A stretch of DNA of 64,000 nt, from positions 867,555 to 931,554 of the forward strand of contig NW_006920415.1 in NCBI RefSeq assembly GCF_000344685.1. Reading direction: 5' to 3'. This document shows, one piece after another, positions 1 to 14,530 of this stretch; positions within the stretch are counted from its first letter, which is position 1, and each line of letters starts with the position of its first letter. This DNA is from Gloeophyllum trabeum ATCC 11539. Its lineage: Eukaryota; Basidiomycota; Agaricomycetes; Gloeophyllales; Gloeophyllaceae. The translations under genes and the position numbers were made by a program. Under the pieces are notes generated by a model, which made no database searches, was not told where the DNA came from, and saw only the letters and a program-made list of their open reading frames with translations.

Positions 1-61
1 CAGGAGGGGATCCGGGACGGTGTAAAAATACAGCATTATTTTGTCGTCGTCCTGACGCACC

Positions 62-4275
<4,214 letters not shown>

Positions 4276-4490
4276 GAGATCCCAGCGGTCGTCGTAGTCC
4301 CCGGTGAAGACGCAGAACGCGCCTTTAGCCTCTCCCCCCGAGTCCCCGATCGTAACTTTTATGGATCACGTGGCTCGCGGTATATATAGGGGCAAAGGAA
4401 AGCGCCGACATCAGATTCGGTACCACTTGCTCAAAGCCACTCCAGTCGTCATTTGTGCGCATCGTCCACCATCGGATAACCTTTGCAGCG
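4276..4490. promoter_or_regulatory. Divergent promoter between RPC2 and the E2 gene
   Basis: Only about 215 bp separate the two start codons, so the control regions must overlap. The interval contains a CACGTG E-box at 4367-4372 followed 8 bp later by an AT-rich TATATATA run at 4381-4388. CACGTG is the core recognised by fungal bHLH factors (Cbf1/Pho4-like). Which gene the TATA-like run serves cannot be read from sequence alone. Confidence 0.5.
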
Positions 4491-5437
4491 ATGGCCTCGT
4501 CTTCCAGCGCAACGGGAACGCCGTCGAACACGCTGCTTCTCCGACGGCAGCTTACTGAACTCATGAAGCATCCTGTAGAAGGCTTCTCGGCAGGTTCGTG
4601 TCCCACTATCGTGCAGCGACAACCTTCAATGCGTTCCTAACAGATTTGACGTGAAATAAGGACTTGTTGATGAGAATAACTTGTACGAGTGGGAGGTTAT
4701 GATCATCGGGTTAGTCATGTCCATTCTTTGTCCGTTTATACTGCCGCTGAACGCTTTACAGGCCACCGGACACGCTCTAGTAAGCGTTCACCCGAACTCC
4801 CTGATATCAATGGCATATATAATACGTACTTGCCAGTGAGGGTGGTTTCTTCAGGGCGCGGCTATCGTTTCCTCCGGAGTTCCCCATTCAACCGCCCACG
4901 ATGAGATTTATTACCCCAATGTGGCATCCGAATAGTGAGTTCTATTGTCTTGCTCATGCCCATGAATGCGCTGAATATTTCGTGAAGTCTATGCGGATGG
5001 GAAGGTTTGCATTTCGATCTTAGTATGTCCTTGTCATCGATAACAAGTGTAATATATGATTGATCAGTCACTAATATCTATAGCACCCGCCTGGTGAGGA
5101 CCAGTATGGTTATGAAGACTCTGGAGAGCGATGGCTTCCTGTGCATACTGTGGAATCAATCGTGAGTGCTATATATCGTCTAAATCAGACGATGTTAATA
5201 ACCGATCCTTTTACAGCTACTCAGCGTTATATCATTGCTGTCGTCGGACAAGCCTAACCTAGACAGTCCGGCCAATGTGGACGCGGCCAAGGAAGTGCGA
5301 GAGGATTTCGCGAGTATGTTTCCTTGTTTTTTTCTTTGTCAGTATGTATGTCTGATTGTATTGATGTATGATCTATAGCATACAAGAAGAAGGTCCGACA
5401 TCTCGTGCGCATGAGTGCAGAGGCGACGTTTGACTGA
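4491..5437 (+). CDS. Ubiquitin-conjugating enzyme E2, UBE2G1/Ubc15 class
   Basis: Class I E2 enzyme that carries ubiquitin on a catalytic cysteine and hands it to E3-bound substrates. Seven exons give about 170 residues, the usual UBC-fold length. The N-terminus NTLLLRRQLTELMKHPVEGF and then LVDENNLYEWEVMIIG match the G1 group. The HPN motif (WHPNIYADG) precedes the active cysteine in GKVCISIL, followed by the acidic-loop insert HPPGEDQYGYEDSGERW typical of the UBE2G/Cdc34-like subgroup, and the C-terminal helix SPANVDAAKEVREDFA then AYKKKVRHLV. The start at 4491 (MASSSS) is preferred over an in-frame ATG at 4455, because family members begin close to the LLLRRQL helix. It is divergent from RPC2. 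All key residues are present and nothing appears broken. Confidence 0.93.
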
Positions 5438-5953
5438 GACGCTCTCCGGGTTCTCTGTCTTTCCATCGTTTTTCGGTTCTCCGTCGTCTGCACTGGTCAT
5501 CACTTGTTGAATATCTTCTCACCCTTACGAATTTGATCACGAGTTTCTGCGTCTGTATCACTGTAGCTCTATCATTACTAGCGGTTTCCTCCTATTGCTG
5601 GGACATCTCCCGGTTGACTCTAGCTACGTCTCGGCTGTGCGTAATGGTGGTGCAGAATTTCGCATATTGGAGTAGGCTTGAGGCTAGTCTCTATTCGTTG
5701 AAGCAGTATTGCGGCTGCGTCTTCGCAAGTCTTAGTGAATGGGATAGACAATACTCTTGCCCCAGGGGCATGATGTCACACCAGCACCAAGTCCGGGTAC
5801 GGTGCTCGTGATGGCGTGGTGGTTTGAAGCAACGCCCTCGGACGCTGAGGCTCAAACCTCAACAGTACGACCCGAGCATTACTTGCGTCCTACTAGGACC
5901 GACGATATATATGGGGTCGTGGCCAGTCTACCAGTGTTTGTCCACAAGGCTGC
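5438..5953. other. Gene-free stretch between the E2 gene and the transposon
   Basis: About 0.5 kb of 3' flank. Short open frames here lack family features and good splice context. Nothing else was recognised; the stretch ends at the target-site duplication of the mobile element. Confidence 0.5.
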
Positions 5954-5961
5954 AAAAGCCT
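5954..5961. repeat. Left copy of putative 8-bp target-site duplication
   Basis: AAAAGCCT directly abuts the left terminal repeat. The right copy at 15726-15733 is AATAGCCT, so 7 of 8 bases agree. This is what a cut-and-paste insertion leaves behind after one later substitution. Confidence 0.6.
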
Positions 5962-5990
5962 ATGACGGTCCGTTTGCACTTTTAATAAAA
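5962..5990 (+). repeat. Left terminal inverted repeat of the TET-carrying transposon
   Basis: 29 bp beginning ATGACGGTCCGTTTGC and ending in an AT-rich TTTTAATAAAA block. It is a perfect reverse complement of 15697-15725. The match would run to 30 bp if the coincident T/A at the edge of the duplication were counted. Beyond this block the two ends diverge. Confidence 0.85.
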
Positions 5991-6232
5991 TGCGCACACT
6001 TGTACTATCATGCGGTACACCACATATATAATCCTTCATCCCCACCATAAACTCTCAGGTCTGATTGCGTATATAGACTTGCAGCACAACAATGCATACA
6101 TATAAGTATGGTCGTTTGAGTATATAATGTTGTCAAGCCTCCCTTCTAAGGCGTACCCATGTGCCTTGCTATTTTACTACCAATTTTATTTTCACATTGA
6201 AACGAGTGATTCAAGTCTAAGTCTAATCCTCT

Positions 6233-7975
6233 CTAATCCTTCGTCCATGGACTCCGCTTTGGCTTCCCCGGCGATGCAAGTGTCTTCCCACCGGAATACC
6301 CAAACTCATCCCCAGATAACGCCTGGGCACCAATTGGTCCAGTCCCCCCACTGAAAGATCCTCCTCCGAATAACTCAAACCCAGGATACTCCAGATATGC
6401 CTCCTTGTCCGCAAAGGGATCCAATCCGTCTACACCATCAGTCAGTACTACAGCAAGCACGGTAGCATTACTACCAGCACATACCTGATGGCTCTTCATC
6501 GGTCCTGCTGCGCTTCACCTCCACAATCTCAACCTCGGAATCACTTGCTGGCATCCTGCCTCTCTTCGCAACCAGTCGCTCTGACTTGCGCTCTTGATGT
6601 GCAGCCGCCTTGATATGGGCAGTAAACTCCGACTCCTGAGTCCCCTCGCTTCCCGAGTCGCTGTCAGAGCTCTCCGAAGGTGTCTCTGCAAATAGTTTAC
6701 CCTTCCGAACTAGGATAGGCCGGTTGACAGCCTTACCGGGATCAGCTTCCTTGCCCTTGCCCTTGCCCTTATACGCAGGGCGAGGTCTAGGGCGCTCAGG
6801 AGATCCTTCATTGTTGGAAGAGCTGTCGCTATTCTCTTCTTCAGTCGTTTCTTCACCAATGTCTTCCGTAGGAGAGATTGCCTCTGGGAGGCGATGGCGA
6901 GCCATGTCCGTAGCAGCATCCCAGTCCTGTAGAACGGAGAGCGGGATTAGATGGCTGGTAGCTGAGTTTGTAATCAGCTTTCATATCATATGAATCATCG
7001 CCGGACATACTAAAGTATAACGTCATCTTCTCTGGCGGTAAGCCAGTTCCTCTTTGCCGTGCGAGATCACTCCCATTTATTGCAGGGCGCCTGATTGAGA
7101 TGAACTTGCCATAGTGCCGTCCCAAGAGACCCCAGTGGTACTCTCCATCACGAGGTCTTCCATAGCGCACATCCAAGTACCGGAATGGCTGAGGAAATAG
7201 CTTCCGAAGCCAGGAATCAATAGCTTCTGCACTCCACTCTCGGTGAAATGTGGGCATTCCATCACCTTCACGATCGACTACCAGACCTGCTTCTTGGTAG
7301 CTCTTCCGACCCTTCTGGCCATTTTCTATTATTTCAGGCGTAGGGACTTCCTCACGTCGGACTTTACCAGAGCTCTGAAAGTGTATTCAGTCATCACTAC
7401 TCTCGACCAAGTAATCTGAGGATATGACGTGCTCACCTTCAGTCCATAAGGCATCAGTAGAACCATGCCAACTTTTATCCCCCTCGACGCTTGCGCTTTG
7501 GGCTTTAGGGTCACCTTGACTACCTTTTTAGCACCTCGAACCTTCTGTATACGCATCAGGATGTAGTCGTGGCCATAATATGATGGCGGCTGACCTTGAA
7601 TCGAGTGTCATTACCCTGGGGCCGATGGCCCTCCCAAGCACCATCCACAGCGACATCGTCAACCTTCCTGAACCCGGCGTTCGCCTCTCTTCGTGCCTCA
7701 GCCTCGTCTGCCTTCTCCGGTAGGCGCAGCCTTGGTAACTTCACTGAATACTGGTCGACAATGCTGGCGACAACTCCCAAGTCTGAGCCACCGGTGGAGG
7801 GCAGTGGGATGGGTTCATCGGCAGTATGCAGGAAGTCCTTGTGCTTGCATCCGCACTTGTCTTTCTTCTTGGGTACATAGCGCTGACACCGACAGGCGTT
7901 ACCGTCCTTGTCCAATCCAGCACAGTAAGGCCGGTTTGAAGGCAGGACAGGAGGACCAGCACTAGAGGAGGACAT
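6233..7975 (-). CDS. Transposon-borne hypothetical protein with an N-terminal Cys/His cluster
   Basis: I do not recognise a named family. Five exons (7595-7975, 7437-7544, 7011-7374, 6485-6961, 6233-6429) sum to 1527 nt, giving 508 residues with every junction in frame. The first exon holds a compact cysteine/histidine cluster (YCAGLDKDGNACRCQRY, then KKKDKCGCKHKDFLH) that looks like a zinc-chelating module. A basic stretch KKVRGAKKVVKVTLKPKAQA follows, then a conserved-looking globular part with REWSAEAIDSWLRKLFPQPF and DGEYHWGLLGRHYGKF. The C-terminal third is low complexity: acidic/serine-rich (EETTEEENSDSSSNNEG), a KGKGKGKE run, then a Gly-rich end. This composition suggests a nucleic-acid-binding or chromatin-associated accessory protein, but that is inference. 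An alternative start three codons upstream (7984) exists. It lies nearest the left terminus, transcribed toward it. Confidence 0.7.
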
Positions 7976-9191
7976 TGTGCGCAAAGGGACTGTGGACGCA
8001 GGGCACAGACAACGTGCAAAGGGGTAAGAGCAAGAGCGTTGAGCAACCTGCCTGCAGAGACCCTAATGCTGGCGAAATAGTGGACCCGGTCACCACTGTC
8101 AGTGCGGGCCGCCATGTTATCCGCTAGATTTCAATCGGGACTGTAGTAGTTCAGTTTGCCAAATCAAAACATATCGCCCTCTTGCTGAGCAGGTGGGACC
8201 AGTCTCATACACCAGAAGCTATATACAACATGGTCAGCATCACCCATATCACCGCCCAGAACCATGCATCGCTCAGAGTGCAAAGGGCATGAAATTTGCC
8301 CTCAGCCATCTGAAGCGGGCCCTCCTAAGTTGGAGCACTCGATCGAGGGGCTGCCAGCGGCTCCGACGGCACCCGCCTTATGCCATTCAATATATCATCA
8401 GCTTGGCCTCGGACGGCTGATGCGTATGGTGGGAACACAGCCATTTGGTTGAATACGGCGGCGAAGGACTGGGTGGTAACAGAATGGGCCGTCAGCGCAT
8501 CAATACGGGCATGAAGAAGAGGAGGCTGGGAGAATAAGGGAGACGGACGGGCGGGGTCACTCTACACCAGTTCAGTAGTACTTGCATCAACCAATGTTGA
8601 AATACGTATCCTTTTACCGGGGACTCCAGTCATCATCCCTTTTTGTGAAGGCCACAATGGCCTTTAAGCAGGGCAAATGATTTCGTGAAAACGTTCCCAA
8701 GTTGCATGAAACATGCCCGCGTTCCAGTTGAACGCGTCATGTTGTAAGTCGGTGGCAGTAGACATATTCCCAGATCGCACGAAGTCAGCCTTGATGCATT
8801 GATGCGCCACATCCTTTTCCTCCGCCTCGTCGAGTCTGTCTCCCGCATCCCTCCCCAGAGTCCCGCACCTGCTGCCCCACTACTCCCATGAACCTCATCT
8901 CGACCACTCGCGCGATTGGCGAGCACTTTATCGACGGCAAGAGCAGCTACCTCTGCCGCGCTCGAGGCTCTGGACAAACACCTGCATATGCGCTCCATTT
9001 TTCCAGGCATTCGGCATGCAAGACTAAGGTCTGTTGCCTCCCATTCCATTCTCTCACTCTTGCTTGCTAATTGCTTGCCTTATGCACCGGCACAGTCCTG
9101 TGCACGTACGGCATTGTTGGCAGGCTCGTCTGGACGAACAGGACCCCACGAGGAATGGGCAGGTGAGTGCAATGAAGAATTGCATAGGTTT

Positions 9192-9222
9192 CAGGGGAGG
9201 TAACACCTTGTTACCTCCCCTG
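9192..9222. repeat. Perfect 14-bp hairpin with a 3-nt loop
   Basis: CAGGGGAGGTAACA at 9192-9205 is an exact reverse complement of 9209-9222, separated only by CCT. The stem is G/C-rich with no mismatch. It has no T-run after it, so a terminator is not implied in a fungal context. It may be the core of a miniature element or a structured RNA. Confidence 0.8.
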
Positions 9223-9570
9223 CTAATTGACCCACTTTAGCCCAAATCCTCGCCCCAGCACACACACATGCATGCTGAAGACAACGAACGCGTGCCCACT
9301 CCCAGCCGTGCGGAGGTGCGCAAACTCCCGCCTATCCAGCAGCCCTCGCCACTGGGTCCAGATGTACGCGAGATGTCCGACTCTCTGCAAGCAGAGCGAA
9401 TCGAGGCGTGATTGATGACATCCCGGATGATGGCGCGGCGACAAGAGCACAGAGGTGAGCTTGTCATGGCGACTACATCTACATCCTGCAGATTGATGGT
9501 TCAGTACATCTAGTGAAAAGCACGGGTTACGGGAACCCGTGTGGGTAAGGGTAAGGGTACCGGCGGGTAT

Positions 9571-9858
9571 GGGTATGCGGGTCGCGTTTGGCCGTATCCG
9601 TAACCCGGCGGGTCTCGAGAACGCATCGTTCGACGCGCTCTCGAAACCGAAACCGCGAGTACCCGCGTACCCGTACCCGACCTGTCGACGCGGGTTACGA
9701 CGCGGGCGCGATATGGGTATGCGGGTCGCATTTGGCCGTATCCGTAACCCGGCGGGTCTTGAGAACGCATCGTTCGACGCGCTCTCGAAACCGAAACCGC
9801 GAGTACCCGCGTACCCGTACCCGACCTGTCGACGCGGGTTTCGACGCGGGCGCGATAC
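9571..9858. repeat. 144-bp direct tandem duplication, two copies
   Basis: Unit 1 (9571-9714) and unit 2 (9715-9858) differ at only four positions by my alignment, about 97% identity. Each unit is rich in GGGTAY/RTACCC hexamers and CpG. An inner TCGAGA...TCTCGA pair could fold back. The preceding 40 bp contain GGGTAAGGGTAAGGGTAC-like telomere-resembling runs. Long open frames cross it in several phases, but their Arg/Tyr/Pro-rich products reflect the repeat rather than a gene. Confidence 0.88.
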
Positions 9859-10352
9859 AGGTACGCGCCGGGAGATTGGAAAGTCACTGGCAGCTGCAGC
9901 GAAGTCATTGTTTCTTGTTTAACGGTTGAAGACTTGGGCTACGAGATATGACCGTGTGCATATGCATCATTCAAAAATACTAGTAATGGGAGACTGGAGG
10001 TTATTATAATTATACACTGGCAGAGTACTTGTATGATCCAACCTAGGCTACATGTCAAAATTGCATCATGATCAATGGATTGGATAAGACTATGCATGGG
10101 TGTGATGGAAATGAATAGCAAGAACATCCTGTCGTCTGATACGGCTGCATTTCGGTGGCGTGGAACACATCGGTGGCGCTGGATGCGTCCGACGTGCCAG
10201 ACATTGTTGACGCGCTCGCGCGTTTTCGCGCCGTTTACTGTCACCCGCGGCTCGCTGTACCGAGTTTCCACGCACGGGCCTGCTTTACCAGGTACATACG
10301 GTCGGTCTCACTGCGTTCTGGTCATAGCGGGGCCCCTCTGCATTCACAGAGA

Positions 10353-12436
10353 ATGAGCGGTGAGTGGCATATCGTCTGGCTGTCATCCAAAGCACGACGG
10401 CCCTGCCTCTCTCTGGTCTTGTCGCTGGCACGCACGTCGACCTGGGTGATATTGCAGACCTTTGTGTGTCGGCAGGTTGGCGCTGTAGTGGCTGGTGCAG
10501 GGGCAGGGGCAGCAGAGGCTGGCATTCTTAACAAGCCTTGGAGCCTGTATACCCATAGTGCTTGCTAATATGATCCTTTGTAGCCATCACGTATGCCTGT
10601 CGAGCTTTTCGGGAGGTAGGCTGCTTTAACTTCAATCCACCGCCGTTACTGACTCACTTTTGGCCACTAGTTGCGCGCACTCTGGAGTGTCTCAGAGTCC
10701 ACGCAAACGTACGACACTCGGCGTACACGCTCAGGCCGTGTGTTTTCACCCTGGACCCTGGATAATGTTATCAAGCCCAGGGACGTCTTTGATGTCAACA
10801 GCGCGCTCAATGCCTGTGAAGACATAGCCTACCAGCGAGATGCGGCGGAAGGGAGTGCTGGCTTTGATGAGGATGACCAGGAGTTGAGCCCTGAGCCGTA
10901 TTGGCTATATGTGGGTATGTTGTACAGTCTTATTATTCTGTGCTTGTTGGCCCCTAACATGACTGGCATCAATCAGCCAGCAAACCCACCGCTGCCTCCC
11001 TCATTGGAAAGACAACCCCTCCTGTCCCGACTCTGCCCTCTATTCCAGCTCCTGCCTCTGATGCCAGGACCACATTGGCCCCCTCCTCTTCACCATCCTT
11101 TGACTCTGCTACGGTCCCACCACTGTCACTTCTCTCCTCTGCTGAGAAGCAAGCCTTCCGCCGCCGCAAGATGAAGACTGCGAATCGGAGGAGGCGCGTT
11201 GAGGAGGACTTGGCCAAGATTGAGGCCAGAGGCCGCCATACTCTCAAGCAGAAGTCTATTGCCCTGAAGCGTTCTGGGGAGGCCCAGGTGCACCCGATTT
11301 CCTCCGATATCCACCAGCTCCATCAGGGAAAGAGTGGCTACCAGGGAGTTCGGAAGGCCATTGGCTCTGCGGAGAAGCATGAATACGTGCTTGATGATCC
11401 AGAGATCAAAGCCATGAAGTATGTTCAATGGGACGGCATGTGAGTATTAACAGTGACTCACCTTTATGAAATATTAATCGGCTCTACAGCACTCCGAAGG
11501 CGATATGTGACCCTGACGCTGATGTCCCTATCCTTGTCATGCTGGCAGGGGCCCCACGTGATAAGGACTGGGCCAATGTGCAACAAGGTGCCTTTGAGGC
11601 TATGGAGCATGCTCAGGGCAGCTTCCGCTGCAGCAAGAAGAAGCATCGGCGAGGCGACTATGTGGTGGCGGCCACAGGCATATCCTATGGCGGTGGACAG
11701 AAAGTAAGTCCATCTCTGGCCTTTGACGTGGAAGGTAACTGATTATTGAGCTAGGCTCCAGGGAACTTGGCTATACAAGGGGTGATTAACCTGATGGTAA
11801 TCAGGCTGCTCCTTGATAATCCATACATAAAGCGAATCGTTGGTTTTGCTAACCGTGAGTAACTCAGAGTTTCTTTTAAGGGTGGAACTGACTTTGCGTC
11901 CAGAGGCCTTTGATCTCTTTGCACCTCGCCTCTATGCCTACTATGCCAAGACGATGGACGATCTCTGCAACTGGAACCCTAAGCTAGAGAGGCATTATCC
12001 ACGGTCGGTTTTTGCCTGCTGCGCGTGGAATTTGGCCAAGTCAGTCTGGACTTTTATCCATACTGACCACCTGAACCTCGCTTTTGGGTGGTGTGCTGTC
12101 ACAGCACTGGGCAAGTTTGATCCTAGGAAGGGTGGCCACCTCATTATATGGGATCTCAAGCTTGTGATTGAATTTCCCCCAGGGTCGACTATTTTTTTAT
12201 GTTCTGCAATTCTGCGCCATTCTAACATCCCTGTTCGGCCTGGGGAGAGCAGGTTCTCATTTACGCAATGGACGGCTGGTGGGTTATTTAGATGGACTGA
12301 CTTTGGGTTTCGGTCAGCTGGGTCATTTGAGAAGGAGGTAGGAAAGCAAGCTGCTGAAGAAGCAAATACTGCGCGTTGGCGAGAAGGTGTATCTTTGCTC
12401 CCCCGTCTATCAGATTTATGTTGTTGGGCAATATAA
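10353..12436 (+). CDS. TET/JBP-family 2-oxoglutarate/Fe(II) dioxygenase carried by the transposon
   Basis: The family oxidises 5-methylcytosine or thymine in DNA, using 2-oxoglutarate and Fe(II). The proposed exons are 10353-10359, 10584-10615, 10671-10914, 10977-11439, 11490-11703, 11755-11854 and 11904-12436; they sum to 1593 nt, giving 530 residues. The last exon carries the double-stranded beta-helix core: HTDHLNLAFGWCAVTALG with the iron-binding HxD, then FDPRKGGHLIIWDLKLVIEF, FPPGSTIFLCSAILRHSNIP with the distal His, and GESRFSFTQWTAGGLFRW with the 2OG-binding Arg. The N-terminal half is basic and probably binds DNA (TRSGRVFSPW; SSAEKQAFRRRKMKTANRRR). The catalytic exons are sure. The first two exons are the least certain part and the true start could differ. 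It ends 19 nt from the transposase stop, tail to tail, inside the same inverted repeats. The catalytic residues are all present, so activity is plausible but unproven. Confidence 0.86.
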
Positions 12437-12455
12437 TAGATCTTTTTGTGTTATG

Positions 12456-14451
12456 CTACTCTGAATCACTACTATCACTGGTTTGAATGTCCAAGCGTGA
12501 TTCAAACTCAGCTAGGAGAGTCAATGCCTTCGTCCATGTTACCGCCCGAGGCCACCATGTCTGAAATCCTAATCCAATGCTTACATGTTTCCTGCCACTC
12601 TTGATCGACTCAACTTCAGGGTAGCCAGCCTCAGGCCACTCGGAAACATGGACATTCAAACCCAATGGGATGAAATCCGCTGCCAAGAGATCTTGGAGAG
12701 CAGATAAGAAATCACCAGTTATATCATCGGGAAAAGGACTGCTGGACTCTGGGACAGCAATAGGATCATGTCGTACATGTCGCTCTTGGTCGGCAGCAAT
12801 CATGTCATCAAGCTGTTCATCTTCTTCTTCAACGTCTGAATGACCAGCGCCAGTTTGCCCAGGAGGGCGAAGGTCGCCTGCGGAGTCAACCCCATAGTAT
12901 CGGTTTAGGATGTCAGGATGAATATCCTGAAAGTCGTCGCCATAGACCCCATGTTCCATTTGACCTACAAAGCGCATGTCCTTTGGGCACAAAGCAGTTA
13001 GAGAGCTAGAGCAAGATGCGAAAGAACAAATGACATACTACCGGCGTTTGGTCATGGCCCTCCCCAGAGATTGGGTGATGGTTCCACTCCTCCTTGAAGT
13101 CTTCACAATCTTGTCGTAGCTCAGGCAGGAAAAGATGATGAAGAAGCCATAGATGTGCAGGGTTCTTTGGGTCCAGCTGATGGAGCCGTTCAAGTCGAGA
13201 GAAGAAGGCCCGCCATCGCCGCGCAAACTGAGCTCCGACCTCAACCCATAGTCGCTCAATTCTGGTGTTCCGAGTGGAGCTGCCAGAGAGGTGAACAGGG
13301 CAGATGCAGAGGAATACAAATAACATATACCTTCCCCACATGAAAGAAGCACGGTTGGGACCGCGGTGCTTGATAACCCACACTGCTACCTCGATGTTTT
13401 CACCTCCGCGATCTCCCCGAACTCTGGATGGTAGTCCGTAGATGCCAACTGCATCAAGGAATAGGTTGAGAACTGTAGATACACGGTTATTGGTGTTTAC
13501 TTGTATGCCTACAACCTAAACATAAAGATCAGTTGTGGAAGGGAGACAAGCTGCACCGAATAACGCACCGTCCTGCAAAACCCATCTACCATACCATGGA
13601 CAACAAAGCCCCACCGGATCAGCTTATGGTAGCCATCAATGTGCCATAGATAATTGGGTCGTGGAACGCTGTACTCCTGCCGGTCAATTGCCTGATGGTT
13701 TCGGAGCACTTGACCAAGTCCATCAATGCGCCGGAGAGACATGCGAACCCGACGCTTCTGGACACGGAGGCCGTGGCGCTTCAGGAACCCAATCACATAT
13801 CGTAGACCGGATGTTGGACGGTGCTTCTTGTAGAGCTGCACAAGCAAGTCAATGTCGGCATCGGAGATCTCAGAAAATCGGTGATAGACGCCATGCATCT
13901 TAAGCTGCTTGCTGACTGCATTACGGTGCATTCCGAGAAGTTCAGCCAGCTTTGTGATCGTAATTTTCCGTCGGGTTGACATAGCTTCGATAAGCCAATT
14001 CGGATCAATGACTTTACGAGGGCGACCACGACGGCCAGTGCGTTCCACGGTGACTGGAACAATACGGTGGATCTCGGATTGCTCGCTGGAGATATCATTA
14101 GATACTGGCGAGGATCGGACACACAACATGGACGTACACCCCTTGTGCCGCAAATGCAGCATCCTCTAATTCCACAGTCACCTTTGCTAGCGCATGAGCA
14201 CAGTCTGCAGTCCATTGATCATTGCCCACATCCCTCGCCAATGCTTCCAGGATAGGTAGCATTCTCTTATAGATTTGTTCTGAGTGGATCCGGAGACGTA
14301 GCGGGTCACCATCTTCTTGTCGTAGGAGTTGAGTCGCTCGTGCATATGCCTCAGAAAGAATACCATGGGCACGCTGGACATTGGCAGACCAAATCTCAGA
14401 CTCAGGGTGTAATGGGAGGTCAGGGAATGTCAGAGGGCGTGGATTGTCCAT
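12456..14451 (-). CDS. IS3/retroviral-integrase-like DDE transposase
   Basis: Five exons (14138-14451, 13557-14085, 13331-13515, 13042-13279, 12456-12980) total 1791 nt, giving 596 residues in one frame. After a leader comes a basic, helix-turn-helix-like segment ([35 protein letters not shown]). The rve-type catalytic core follows: first Asp in [20 protein letters not shown], second Asp in [17 protein letters not shown], and Glu in [16 protein letters not shown], a complete DDE triad. The C-terminal part contains [17 protein letters not shown] and a W-P-R-A-x3-W motif. This lineage, common in animals and fungi as 'integrase catalytic domain' proteins, probably corresponds to what repeat databases call IS3EU; that name is from memory. 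An in-frame upstream ATG at 14538 would overlap the BTB gene, so 14451 is preferred. It presumably acts on the element's inverted repeats. Confidence 0.85.
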
Positions 14452-14530
14452 GTTGCAGTATAGGCAAGAGTGAGGATGACTAATCAGGGTAGACCACACG
14501 TCCTCAATCCTCAGCCAGCCACAACATCCA
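14452..14530. promoter_or_regulatory. 79-bp divergent promoter of transposase and BTB genes
   Basis: The two start codons face away from each other with only 79 bp between them, so transcription of transposase and BTB protein is probably coupled. No clear TATA or known operator was seen. If the transposase instead started at 14538 the genes would overlap. Confidence 0.4.

Larger units (their letters stand above)
7976..10352. other. Non-coding interior of the transposon
   Basis: About 2.4 kb without a convincing gene. Open frames here (for example 8633-9049 minus and 8916-9203 plus) show no recognisable domain. Apart from the hairpin at 9192-9222 and the 144-bp tandem duplication at 9571-9858 nothing stands out. 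It could hold a decayed cargo gene or regulatory sequence upstream of the TET/JBP gene. Confidence 0.45.

Noticed and set aside
5533..6050. Short hydrophobic plus-strand frames after the E2 gene
   Set aside because: They cross the transposon boundary and have no start context or homologous pattern.
9510..9929. Three overlapping 110-132-codon frames
   Set aside because: They follow the period of the 144-bp duplication in different phases; no family features.
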